A program made the translations under genes and the position numbers. This document shows, one piece after another, positions 19,081-27,865 of a DNA stretch of 64,000 nucleotides. Under the pieces are notes generated by a model. It saw only the letters and a program-made list of their open reading frames with translations, had not been told where the DNA came from and did not search any database. Position 1 is the stretch's first letter. Each line of letters opens with the position of its first letter. Origin of the DNA: Candidatus Thorarchaeota archaeon (GTDB lineage Archaea; Asgardarchaeota; Thorarchaeia; Thorarchaeales; Thorarchaeaceae); the NCBI GenBank assembly GCA_016933575.1, contig JAFGAR010000028.1, positions 1 through 64,000 of the forward strand. Reading direction: 5' to 3'.

Positions 19081-19137
19081 TGTATAATATTTACACCTAT
19101 AATCCATAAGTTTATATGCTAGTGTAATATTTACACT
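19081..19137. promoter_or_regulatory. Two related palindromic operators around a TATA box
   Basis: AGTGTAA-TAT-TTACACT (19121-19137) is a perfect inverted repeat. A near copy TGTATAA-TAT-TTACACC lies at 19081-19097. TTTATATG (19111-19118) between them is a good TATA box for transcription to the right from about 19140. The sites lie upstream of the divergent wHTH gene, which suggests that its product controls both itself and the RNA-like element. Confidence 0.55.
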
Positions 19138-19140
19138 AAT

Positions 19141-19405
19141 AGATGCAATGGTTTGCATAAAGTAAACTAATTGCAAAGAGGCGATAGATATGGCGCTTAC
19201 AATTAGAAAAAGAAATACAAAGAACGATTGGAGATTTGAAGAGAGAAACAACTCTATCGATATGGCTTATGTCTACGCCCGTGGCGTAAACGGAGTCACA
19301 AGGTAGATTTCATGTATCTCTATCTCCCGCGGTAACATGAAACTACTGGATGGCACACACTCAGATCTCTCTGGGTGGGTGTCATTCGTAATCTCTTTTT
19401 AATCT
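19141..19405 (+). ncRNA. Putative structured RNA, copy 1
   Basis: A block nearly identical to 22548-22805 but with no convincing gene. A TATA box lies about 28 nt upstream and a T-rich stretch (CTCTTTTTAATCTC) ends it. Helices visible: GGTTT/AAACT near the start, GTCTACGCC/GGCGTAAAC, CATGT/ACATG (19310-19340), and a final ACACACTC/GGGTGGGTGT hairpin. Base changes between the copies mostly keep the helices. A 38-codon frame (19190-19306) exists, but in copy 2 its ATG is ATA and conservation continues past its stop, so an RNA is more likely. Confidence 0.5.
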
Positions 19406-19439
19406 CAAGACTTTTGTCAAAGGCATTCTATTCTTGTAA

Positions 19440-19526
19440 CAATGTCTTTTTCCAAGTAGTTCCAGTATTAGTATATGCACAGATTCAAGCATCGTATTAA
19501 CAACATGGAGAGACTCAATCGATTAG
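19440..19526 (+). repeat. Direct repeat of the peptidase promoter region
   Basis: AGTATATGCACAGATTCAAG and the bases following, to about 19526, match 22868-22924, which lies just upstream of the C25 peptidase start. No peptidase gene follows here; the repeat is the 3' part of the duplicated segment. Confidence 0.6.
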
Positions 19527-19737
19527 TTTGAGGTTGACCTGCAAATTCAGGTCATCAAAACTTGAATAGTCATCAATTGGACTGCATGAAGGTCGTAAGT
19601 CCTCAATAAAACCAGTCAGAGAAGGTTTGCATAGTTGCTATGCTTGTATGATAAATGCATGGGAATTTGCTTGATGCATTATGCATAGCTCAGTGTACAG
19701 CACTATCCATAACCTGCAGTAATCTGAGCAGTAATTA
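19527..19737 (-). repeat. Orphan copy of the ssb leader
   Basis: About 200 bp that match the region between the Lrp-like gene and ssb at 30341-30558. The match includes ggtcgtaagtcctcaata and the hairpin GCATAG-TTG-CTATGC. In minus-strand orientation an ssb gene should follow below 19527, but none is present. Confidence 0.7.
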
Positions 19738-19844
19738 TTAACAGCTTCACAAATCAACTTTTGAATTCTACGAGCACCTATCCTGGTTAACAGATGTACT
19801 GGATAGGATGATAAGATATCCATCGAATCACAGGAAAAAGATTC
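19738..19844 (-). pseudogene. C-terminal remnant of an Lrp-like regulator
   Basis: Minus-strand translation gives DSMDILSSYPVHLLTRIGAR then RIQKLICEA, matching the last ~35 residues of the regulators ending at 30559 and 28770 (SVDVLLSYPVRKFTRIG, IQEMICEAG). A stop codon lies just upstream and the rest of the gene is gone. It sits in the same position relative to the leader copy as the regulator at 30.5 kb does. From 19845 to 20107 only ordinary spacer is seen, with a GAGGAG ribosome site before the next gene. Confidence 0.75.
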
Positions 19845-20107
19845 CTAGTCCAGAATACCAGAACTAGCTCGCCTCTGTGATGTAGGAGATATCAGTTTCG
19901 TCACATACAGTCTACGTGACTCTAATTCTATGGAATAACGACTATCATGCCTACCAATAAGATAAGAACATAGTACCTAGTTGCTGTATCTCAACTATTC
20001 CCAATTTCAAGCATAATCCTTCTTTTGGTAACTTTGATTCATTCTAGTTGGATTGTGAGAATTTAACAATTTCAATGAATCCAGCCCCAAAACTGAGGAG
20101 ATTATAG

Positions 20108-20965
20108 ATGACTGTTAACAGCCATTACAGGGATATTGAAGTGAAGAAAGTTTCATCAAGAGTAGTAATAGCTCAATACAAGGACTACTATCAGCTAAAC
20201 GCTGCAGCAATTATTATGAACAATCAGATAGTTGTCATTGATACACTTTACTATCCATCGCAAGGGCTTTTCTTCAGAAAATTAGTTGAAGAAGAATTTG
20301 GACTACCAGTTAAGTTCCTCTTTCTCACACACTACCACTGTGACCATGTTTTCGGAATGAGTTCATTTAATGATACCACTGTGATTGGATCCAATGACCT
20401 CTTTGTGAATATCAAGCAACGTTTGAAGACTCGATGGACTAAAGAGTATTTTGAGAATTGGATGAAGAGCGAACCTCCCATTGCTGATGAGATCAGAAAG
20501 ATATCAATTCGTTGTCCAGACATTGCTTTTGAGGGAGAATATATTTTAAATGATGAAGATCTGATATTGAAATTCTTTCATTCCGGAGGGCATACATCAT
20601 GTTCTGCGTTTGCTTACTTTCCAGATGAAAGAGTTTTGTTTACAGGTGATGAAATCATTGCACATGCTTGGCCATTCATCTTTGATACAACACTAAATCC
20701 TGATAGGTACATTGATTCATTGAAATCAATGTTAAAACTCGATGTCGAATTTGTAGTTGCAGGACATGGACCTGTCGTTGGATTGAACCATGTTAAAGAG
20801 TATCTAGAGCATTTAATGAACTTGAAGAGATGCATAATTTCAGGGATATCAGAGGGTAAATCCCCAGATTCCATCGATGTGCCAAAGTTTTATACTCCCC
20901 ATACTGACTGGCAAATCTCAGAAGCCAAGAGAATAATGTACAGCTATTACTCGAATCATCATTGA
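20108..20965 (+). CDS. Metallo-beta-lactamase-fold hydrolase
   Basis: The zinc ligands of the fold are present: THYHCDHVFG (HxHxDH), GGHTSCS, TGDEIIAH and VVAGHGPV. 285 aa is standard. The AxxHGP-type C-terminal motif and SCSAFAYFPDERVLFTGD resemble the glyoxalase II/quinolinase-like group, but substrate cannot be assigned. GAGGAG precedes the ATG by 6-7 nt. Convergent with DUF362 copy 2. Confidence 0.8.
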   Translation: MTVNSHYRDIEVKKVSSRVVIAQYKDYYQLNAAAIIMNNQIVVIDTLYYPSQGLFFRKLVEEEFGLPVKFLFLTHYHCDHVFGMSSFNDTTVIGSNDLFVNIKQRLKTRWTKEYFENWMKSEPPIADEIRKISIRCPDIAFEGEYILNDEDLILKFFHSGGHTSCSAFAYFPDERVLFTGDEIIAHAWPFIFDTTLNPDRYIDSLKSMLKLDVEFVVAGHGPVVGLNHVKEYLEHLMNLKRCIISGISEGKSPDSIDVPKFYTPHTDWQISEAKRIMYSYYSNHH

Positions 20966-21038
20966 GTTTTTGCTTTTTCATTAAGATACTGAAAATCGAA
21001 TGAATTCTTATTATGAAATTTTATCAACATCTCCTTTT

Positions 21039-22259
21039 CTAGAAGAATGTTGGCCCAGGTTCATATTGAATCTTTGGTTGTTCAGTTGTCGATGTTTCTT
21101 CTGGCGATAAGACTTCAACGAGTGTATATTTAGAGGATCCCAAGCCTCTTGCTTCGCCGAATCTCACAACTTTATACGGATCTTTAAGAGGACCATGAAT
21201 GATTTGCAATGGATGAAGATTCGCCTTCAGATCTGAGTTCACTCGCATATAACTTTCTGGGATTTTCCGAATAGCATTCTCATTAATGCCTTGAATAGCA
21301 ATCAGATCTAATGATGCCTTGTCAATAGCAACAATATCTTTACTTCCCAAAATACCGATATCATCAATTACTATAGGCATTGCAGTTCCCATACAGTCAC
21401 AAAAGGGAGTGATATCCAATAGAAAATTAAGATGAAATACTTTGGACTTATCAAAGCTATCAAGGATAATTTTTGCTGCGGCAGCCATCAATTCTTGAAA
21501 AGCGTCAAAATTCTCATGATGAATTGTCCAATTGGTCAATCCACCATCAGCTTCAACACAAAATTGCGTACCCCCATGACATTGATCGCATTCATAGAAT
21601 TGAAGCTCTGCCATGTTTTTTCTATCATTCCACATAGGAGCTTTCCTTGGGCAAGAATCACGAAGTTTCTGAAGATGCTCCTTAGTCATCTTTGTTTGAT
21701 CAAAGTATTTATCACGATATACAATGCCATGGATGGTTACCCATCTTGTTGGTCCACTATAGCCACCTAATGCTATATTCTTGAAGGCACCTCCATATCC
21801 ACAAGATCCATGTCCCTTTGAGTGAGTAAGGTTCACGAGAGCATCAGCATCAAGAAGAACTCCAGCAGCATCGAGGCTTGTTACGCCCTCAATATCAGTA
21901 CTCTTTGTTGTTACATAGCCATCTTTTATGCCTGCAATAGGAATGATGGGACATCCACATGTTTCCTGAGTATATCCACGATAGACAGCATTGTACACGG
22001 CGGTGGGATTATCGGTGATGAAGGGGTAAGCGCCATGCTTCTTGATAGCATCAACCACTCTCCGGACAAAGAATACCGGAACAGTCTGGTAACCATCAGA
22101 GAAACCGAGATGCATCTTAACAGCAACTTTCTCGCCTTTCTTAATAGAGCTAAAATCGAGATACTCTATAATTCTATCAAGTTTCTCGCTCATATTGGCA
22201 AAACGAGCAGTTGTACCGGGAATTGTGGAACCGTAATAAACCTCTGAGATTGATGACAT
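21039..22259 (-). CDS. DUF362 protein (copy 2)
   Basis: Paralog of 16170-17390 along its whole length (VAVKMHLGFSDGYQTVPVFF, LVNLTHSKGHGSCGYGGA, DITPFCDCMGTAMP). Start is set at 22259 because GAGGTT lies 5 nt upstream and the N-terminus MSSISEVYYGS aligns with copy 1; the longer open frame to 22358 is unsupported. Both copies lie at similar distances upstream of an RNA-like repeat copy, so a larger segment was duplicated. Function unknown. Confidence 0.75.
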   Translation of the reverse strand: MSSISEVYYGSTIPGTTARFANMSEKLDRIIEYLDFSSIKKGEKVAVKMHLGFSDGYQTVPVFFVRRVVDAIKKHGAYPFITDNPTAVYNAVYRGYTQETCGCPIIPIAGIKDGYVTTKSTDIEGVTSLDAAGVLLDADALVNLTHSKGHGSCGYGGAFKNIALGGYSGPTRWVTIHGIVYRDKYFDQTKMTKEHLQKLRDSCPRKAPMWNDRKNMAELQFYECDQCHGGTQFCVEADGGLTNWTIHHENFDAFQELMAAAAKIILDSFDKSKVFHLNFLLDITPFCDCMGTAMPIVIDDIGILGSKDIVAIDKASLDLIAIQGINENAIRKIPESYMRVNSDLKANLHPLQIIHGPLKDPYKVVRFGEARGLGSSKYTLVEVLSPEETSTTEQPKIQYEPGPTFF

Positions 22260-22547
22260 TAATGAACCTCTTTGTTTAGAGTTAGTATATATTGAATAAG
22301 TGTGACTATCTCTAAGTGTGGACATAGAGAGTTCAAGTATGTAATCACTACTATTCATTCATTATCAATGGCGATGAAGAGGCAGAATGTGCTCGTTTCT
22401 TGTGTGAAGATTGAAAGAAATGGAAAGATAAGAAATCCTCACTCAACTGATATGCATAATCTGCAAAGATATAGGACCTTCCAAAGCCAAGAAAGATTAT
22501 AGATTATCTTCTGAAATCAGCTTCGCTAGTCTACACTATTGGAAGCG

Positions 22548-22805
22548 ATGGTTTGCATAGAGTGACCACTCGATAAAGAGGCGATAGATATAGCGCTTAC
22601 AATTAGAAGAAGAAATACAAAGAACGATTGGAGATTTGAAGAGAGAAACAACTCTCTCGATATGGCTTATGTCTACGCCCATGAAGTAGACAGAGTCACA
22701 AGGTAGATTTCATGTATCTCTATCTCCCGTCGTAACATGAAGCTACAGGATAGCACACACTCAAATCCTGTGGTGCGCGTCATTCGTAATCACTTTTTTA
22801 TTTCA
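22548..22805 (+). ncRNA. Putative structured RNA, copy 2
   Basis: Second copy of the element at 19141-19405, starting gcgatggtttgcatag and ending in a T-rich run (CACTTTTTTATTTC). GTCTAC (near 22670) pairs with GTAGAC; CATGT/ACATG is kept. The TATA box and palindromes of copy 1 are not found upstream, so it may be transcribed from elsewhere or be silent. The interval 22260-22547 shows no gene. Confidence 0.45.
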
Positions 22806-22867
22806 GAGTTTTTAATGATTGGAAACCCATTCAACTAAGAAGGTGTTTCTGAAAATTCAATTATCAG

Positions 22868-22924
22868 TATATGCACAAATTCAAGCATCTTATTAACAAC
22901 TTGGAGAAACTTAAACGATTATCA
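22868..22924 (+). promoter_or_regulatory. Promoter/leader of the peptidase gene, duplicated at 19.4 kb
   Basis: AGTATATGCAC (22868-22878) is a TATA-like box upstream of the peptidase start at 22948. The stretch repeats 19440-19526 with few changes. Confidence 0.45.
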
Positions 22925-22947
22925 TTTCTACAGGTGGGCGACTACGT

Positions 22948-25623
22948 ATGAAGTTCCTAGATGTAGGAAGAAGAAAATACAAAGTGCATGCAGTAATTGG
23001 AATTGTCGTCATTTCAATACAATTACTTACCATCATTCAACCGACAGGCGAAATTTCTAGATTTAACCAGAGTATGAATGGAGAAGTGACAAACACTGAA
23101 ACTTACGATAATCATAGAGAAATGAGTGTACCGAGTCAATTAGAGAATGCTCAATGGATTAGCCTCGATTCTTCAGTAAATCCTGGTACTGTTTCTGGAT
23201 CCGAGGTCATTTCATCAGATGCATCAGGAATTACCATTAGATCACACTTCTATGGATTCTGGCAGACAAATGATACATTAAATGGCACTCACTATGATGT
23301 CATTGATATGCCCGGTGCATCCCTACAAATGACACCAAGCAATCCTTCAGTTCCTTGGTTGAATGAATTTGTTGAAATTCCGCATGGAATAAATGTAACT
23401 GTAGACATCACATATTTTGAAACTCATATTTTTGAAGGCTATTGGATTATACCGACGCAAATGCCTTTAGTTAGCTTACCAGAACCTACCATTCCAGTCT
23501 TTGTAAAAAACGATACATTGTATAATGAAGATAAGTTCTATCCAAATTATAATATTACTTGCATTGGAGATGATGCAGAATCACCAATCATTATTCGAGG
23601 CAGACGACTTCTTGAGATTGGTATCTCTCCAATTCAATTCAATCCTGATACTAGACAGCTGAGAGGCTATTCATTACTAGAAATACAAATATACTATACA
23701 GAACCTGCGCAAATAGTTCATGTTGATGCTTCACTCTATTCAGAAGCATTTGAATCAATATATCAAGATATTCTTCTAAATTATCAAGACTGGAGTTCGT
23801 TACCTAGTGGTACAGTGGCAAATAATAATTATCAAACAAACAGCGAATCAACAACCGCAGATTTCGCGTGGTATGATTCGGTCCAATATTTAATTATCAC
23901 ATACCCTGACTTCTATCCAGCTGCAAAGAAATTAGCTGATTGGAAGACACGAAAAGGGATTCCCGCAGAGGTAGTAACAACTGATGTAATATACTCGGAT
24001 TCGTCAGTAATTTTTGATAATCCGCCTTATGGGGTAGATATTGAAATTCCAAAAGGACAATTATTTGATAAAATTGAGGATATGAAGGAGTGGATCCTTA
24101 ACCAATTTACTGAACACAATGTAAAGCCATCATATGTTCTGTTATTAGGAGATAGTAACCACATCCCTTGTGATTATAATATCTCGCATAAAGCTAACTT
24201 CTATCAAAATGATCAATTCCTGCCAGTTCATGGTCCAATCTATGCAAACAAAATTGCTACGGATGTAACCTACTTCTGCGTTATGGGTAAGGATTACTTC
24301 CCAGATATGATACATGGAAGAATATCAGTAGAAGACATAGATGAGGCAAATTCGGTTATAGAGAAGATATTAGCCTATGAACAACAACCCATAGAAAATG
24401 ATCCATTCTATGCGAATGTTCTTACTACAGGATATTTTCAAGATTGGTATGATACATCATATTCTGGGAATCCTGATGGAAGAGAAGATGAAGAATTCAT
24501 TCAAACTGCTGAGAATATTTCGAACTATATCAGAACACTCCCGTATTTGGTGCCATACACAGTTCACATTAATTACACAACAGATACTGGGGTGACTCCA
24601 AGCTATCTCTATGATGGTATAACGCCTGTCAATCCGAATATCGACTGGACTGCAAGCACGTCAGATGTGGTTGATAATATCAACGAAGGACGTTTTATTG
24701 TATTTCACATAGACCATGGCACTTCACGGAATTTCTATTGGTGGTACAGAAATGACTGGCCGAACACATTCATAGGGAGATTTGATGGATGGGCTGCACC
24801 ATATTTCACTACTGATTATATTAATCAACTCAATAATGAAAATCGATTACCATTATTGTTATGTATGGAATGCAACACTGGATGGTTTGATGGAGAGACT
24901 GATGGATTAATCGATGAAGGATTCCTTAACCAGTACCAATTAGATTGCTTTGCAGAAGAAATAGCCAAACTACCAACCACTGGTGCCATAGCAGCCATTG
25001 CTTCAACACGTTCGAGCTTTAATTCTCCAGCAGCTGATCTTTCAATTGGTATCACCAACTCATTCTGGCCGGGTATCATAGAAAGACCATACTTCTTCAT
25101 TCTACCATTTACAGCAATAAACAACTTAGGAGTAGCTCTTTATCGAGCGAAAGCCTATGTTTCTAAATTGTACAATGGAATTACTGACACCCAAAATCAG
25201 GGAAACATTACTCAACTTGTTTATCATCTGCTTGGCGATCCAGATACTCCTCTATGGACTCAAAATCCTAAGAAATTCATAGTTGAGTACCCATATTGTT
25301 TGGAACAAGGAACAACTCATAGTGTTGTGGTTCGAGTCATGCATGAGAGTACAGCTGTCCGAAGAGCTATGGTTTGCTTGCAGAAAGATACCGAAGTCTA
25401 TCTAGTAGGATATACTAATAATTTGGGAGAAGTGACTTTCGAAATTGACCCAATGACACTTGGTGTGATGAATATTACTGTGACAAAACAGAACTTTATC
25501 CCAATCATAAAACAGATTTCCGTCAGTGTTGTTTGCCCAATTCTGCTTGCAGTGATAGGTGGGATTGCATTGGTTGTCATTGTTGTCATTATCATATACC
25601 GAAAGAGAATCGGGGCATCGTGA
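22948..25623 (+). CDS. Secreted C25 (gingipain-like) cysteine peptidase, membrane-anchored
   Basis: Signal segment (VIGIVVISIQLLTII), a pro-domain to about residue 300, then a C25 catalytic region: YLIITYPDFYPAAKKLADW, YVLLLGDSNHIP, HGRISVEDIDEANSVIEKIL, catalytic His in FHIDHGTSR and catalytic Cys in LLLCMECNTGWFDG. An Ig-like domain and a C-terminal helix with YRKRIGAS follow. It should cleave proteins outside the cell. Several neighbouring genes encode anchored surface proteins that could be substrates, which is only context. The family call is firm. Confidence 0.85.
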   Translation: MKFLDVGRRKYKVHAVIGIVVISIQLLTIIQPTGEISRFNQSMNGEVTNTETYDNHREMSVPSQLENAQWISLDSSVNPGTVSGSEVISSDASGITIRSHFYGFWQTNDTLNGTHYDVIDMPGASLQMTPSNPSVPWLNEFVEIPHGINVTVDITYFETHIFEGYWIIPTQMPLVSLPEPTIPVFVKNDTLYNEDKFYPNYNITCIGDDAESPIIIRGRRLLEIGISPIQFNPDTRQLRGYSLLEIQIYYTEPAQIVHVDASLYSEAFESIYQDILLNYQDWSSLPSGTVANNNYQTNSESTTADFAWYDSVQYLIITYPDFYPAAKKLADWKTRKGIPAEVVTTDVIYSDSSVIFDNPPYGVDIEIPKGQLFDKIEDMKEWILNQFTEHNVKPSYVLLLGDSNHIPCDYNISHKANFYQNDQFLPVHGPIYANKIATDVTYFCVMGKDYFPDMIHGRISVEDIDEANSVIEKILAYEQQPIENDPFYANVLTTGYFQDWYDTSYSGNPDGREDEEFIQTAENISNYIRTLPYLVPYTVHINYTTDTGVTPSYLYDGITPVNPNIDWTASTSDVVDNINEGRFIVFHIDHGTSRNFYWWYRNDWPNTFIGRFDGWAAPYFTTDYINQLNNENRLPLLLCMECNTGWFDGETDGLIDEGFLNQYQLDCFAEEIAKLPTTGAIAAIASTRSSFNSPAADLSIGITNSFWPGIIERPYFFILPFTAINNLGVALYRAKAYVSKLYNGITDTQNQGNITQLVYHLLGDPDTPLWTQNPKKFIVEYPYCLEQGTTHSVVVRVMHESTAVRRAMVCLQKDTEVYLVGYTNNLGEVTFEIDPMTLGVMNITVTKQNFIPIIKQISVSVVCPILLAVIGGIALVVIVVIIIYRKRIGAS

Positions 25624-25739
25624 CAGTTTACTAAAGAAAGATGTATTCGATTCTATTAATGTGTATTTGCACAAAATGATTATCCTTTTAATTAACATCT
25701 ACAGAATAAATTAGATTCCTAGATTAGGAGGAATTATCG

Positions 25740-26159
25740 ATGTGCACTGAAAAAGAAGAGAATGCATATGCTGAAATCTTTAGCCATTTGTTTCAAAATG
25801 ATGGATTGCGTCAAGCATTAATCCAGACACTAATACCACAGCAGGATGGCGTAGTTTTACAGGGAGTCGTTGCTATCAATTCTGCTGTAGGAGGAGCTAT
25901 GAATATTCATGGCTTTTGGTATTTGACTCATAGAACATGTCAAGCTGAAGCAGTTCGAATGATTGCAGAATGGCTCTGGAGTTTTGGACAAGGGCAAGCT
26001 GGAACTGATGCATACATGTCGCTTACAGATCCAAAAGAATTTAGAACCCATTACACTGATTGGCTAAAAACGAAAGCCAAATGGTGGGAGAAGGGTTTTG
26101 GGAGTATTGTAGTCAATGGAATAGGTCCTTGGCCAAAGACTGGCACTGGTGGCGATTAA
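25740..26159 (+). CDS. Conserved-looking protein of unknown function
   Basis: 139 aa, no recognised domain. Soluble, with a hydrophobic core stretch GVVAINSAVGGAMNIHGFWYL, a Trp-rich C-terminal half (EWLWSFGQG, DWLKTKAKWWEKGFGS) and one Cys near the middle. GGAGGAA ends 7 nt before the ATG, a strong ribosome site. It follows the peptidase gene in the same direction after 116 bp and may or may not be cotranscribed. Confidence 0.6.
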   Translation: MCTEKEENAYAEIFSHLFQNDGLRQALIQTLIPQQDGVVLQGVVAINSAVGGAMNIHGFWYLTHRTCQAEAVRMIAEWLWSFGQGQAGTDAYMSLTDPKEFRTHYTDWLKTKAKWWEKGFGSIVVNGIGPWPKTGTGGD

Positions 26160-26189
26160 TCAATAAGACAAGTTCAAATGAATATATTG

Positions 26190-27653
26190 TCAGATTCGAT
26201 GCATAAGATTCTCAACAAACCGTGAAAGGAAATCTAGTCCAGGTTCTTTTGCCAGATCATCCAATTTCTGCAATAAAACACGTAGCATTGCATCATCATT
26301 TTGAATTAATGCCAACTCTGATCTTAAAATCAGTGCTTGCCCCAAGACACCTGGTAGATCATTAGATATTGCACGTTCCTCAAGAATTGTAAGATATGGA
26401 AAAATCTCAGTATTATCAGCTGCTGTTGAGACTTCAATCATAGCGAGATAGTAAAGAGGCATCATTTTATATCTCAATGTTCCTTCGTGAGCTTCGAATA
26501 TCTTCAAAGATTCCTCAAGACTACTTGTTGCTGCAAGCACATCGCCTTTAGCATATTCAAGTAAACCAGTGACGAAGTGAAGCCAGCCAAAATGGCTTTC
26601 ACGACCAGATTTCAGAATTGATTCGTGTACTGCTTCAAAGAGAAGTTCTGCTTCAGACAGTCTGTTTAGGAGAATAAGAGACCAGATTTGGCACAAAACA
26701 GCACGAGATTGCAGGAATGATCTATTCAAGAATTGATCTTCAGCCATTTTCCCCCATTCCAAACCTGATTCGTATTCTCCTATAGAATTATAAAGGGAGG
26801 ACAACATCAGAGCAGTGAGACCTGTTTCTGAATCCATACTCTCTCTAATCGATACAACGTGGAGGAAATTTTCAATTGCTTTTGAGAATTCGCCACGAAT
26901 CATTTCAATTGTACTGAGCTGTTCTAATACATCAGCATAGCCAGCAACAGAACCGAGTCTATCCATAATCTCAAGAGCTTCAAGTAGATAGCTACGAGCA
27001 ACATCTCGATTGTTAGAAGAGATACGCGCCTGTTCAATAAGACAGTATGCTAATCGAATTTGGTCATCATGTTTCCTAGCGTTGTCAATTGCTAGTTGAT
27101 TATATCGACTCCATTCTGTGTTGTTTCCATCAATATCAGCAATTCTCGCAAGATTATTATACAAAACAGTTTTGTAAAACTCGAAACGAGAATCACTATC
27201 GATGAGTACATAAATTTCATCCAAATTACTTGAATCGTGAATAATATTCGGATAATTATAAGTTTCAGCTTCAAATTTCATGAAACGCATTTCAAGAGTT
27301 AACCAATCATCAGTATGTGTGCGGATTACTTTATCGGCTGCTTGTATGATTCTATTGAGATCATTCGACTTCCCTTGATAATGACTAGCAAAAAAGATGT
27401 TAGGTTTTAGAATAGGAATATTTCCATATCTTTCTGCTATTGTATCAATTCGCTTTAAATCAAGGAGTTGAGCCGAGTGGTGAATGGCAAAGTATACAAG
27501 GAAATCAGAAGCGTTCTCGTCAAGTACTATCTGAGTTAGTGACATTACAAAATCGTTGTAATCCTTTGCATTTACCATTGTGGTTTCGAGAACATCTTTG
27601 ATATCAGAATCAATCAAAGGAAAATAAACTGAAATCGAACCCAGAGAATCCAT
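26190..27653 (-). CDS. TPR-repeat protein
   Basis: About 487 aa, all helical, with tetratricopeptide-like repeats from residue ~140 onwards (for example AGYADVLEQLSTIEMIRGEF, LTALMLSSLYNSIGEYESGLE). No enzymatic domain or membrane segment. Such proteins act as protein-binding scaffolds or, when fused to other domains, as regulators. ATG at 27653 is preferred to 27674 because AGGTG precedes it by 7 nt. Confidence 0.65.
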   Translation of the reverse strand: MDSLGSISVYFPLIDSDIKDVLETTMVNAKDYNDFVMSLTQIVLDENASDFLVYFAIHHSAQLLDLKRIDTIAERYGNIPILKPNIFFASHYQGKSNDLNRIIQAADKVIRTHTDDWLTLEMRFMKFEAETYNYPNIIHDSSNLDEIYVLIDSDSRFEFYKTVLYNNLARIADIDGNNTEWSRYNQLAIDNARKHDDQIRLAYCLIEQARISSNNRDVARSYLLEALEIMDRLGSVAGYADVLEQLSTIEMIRGEFSKAIENFLHVVSIRESMDSETGLTALMLSSLYNSIGEYESGLEWGKMAEDQFLNRSFLQSRAVLCQIWSLILLNRLSEAELLFEAVHESILKSGRESHFGWLHFVTGLLEYAKGDVLAATSSLEESLKIFEAHEGTLRYKMMPLYYLAMIEVSTAADNTEIFPYLTILEERAISNDLPGVLGQALILRSELALIQNDDAMLRVLLQKLDDLAKEPGLDFLSRFVENLMHRI

Positions 27654-27865
27654 ATTTTCACACCTCTTATTCATGCCTTCAGTATCTTTTTTTAAATTTT
27701 CAAATATTGAATGTTAGAATAACTTGAAGAAAAATCTTTTTGACAAAAGTAGTTGAATGAGATACAGGAAGACATTTTCAATCATTTCAATTAAGAGCCA
27801 AGGTCAACTATGACTGACCAAAGCTTTACTATTGAACAACATAGACAGGGAATATGTGATGTATC

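Noticed and set aside
19190..19306. 38-aa reading frame in the RNA-like repeat
   Set aside because: Copy 2 has ATA for ATG, changes are mostly non-synonymous, and identity continues beyond the stop.
25740..26159. Protein might be a membrane or secreted protein (hydrophobic centre)
   Set aside because: The hydrophobic stretch is short and interrupted by charged residues; no signal peptide.
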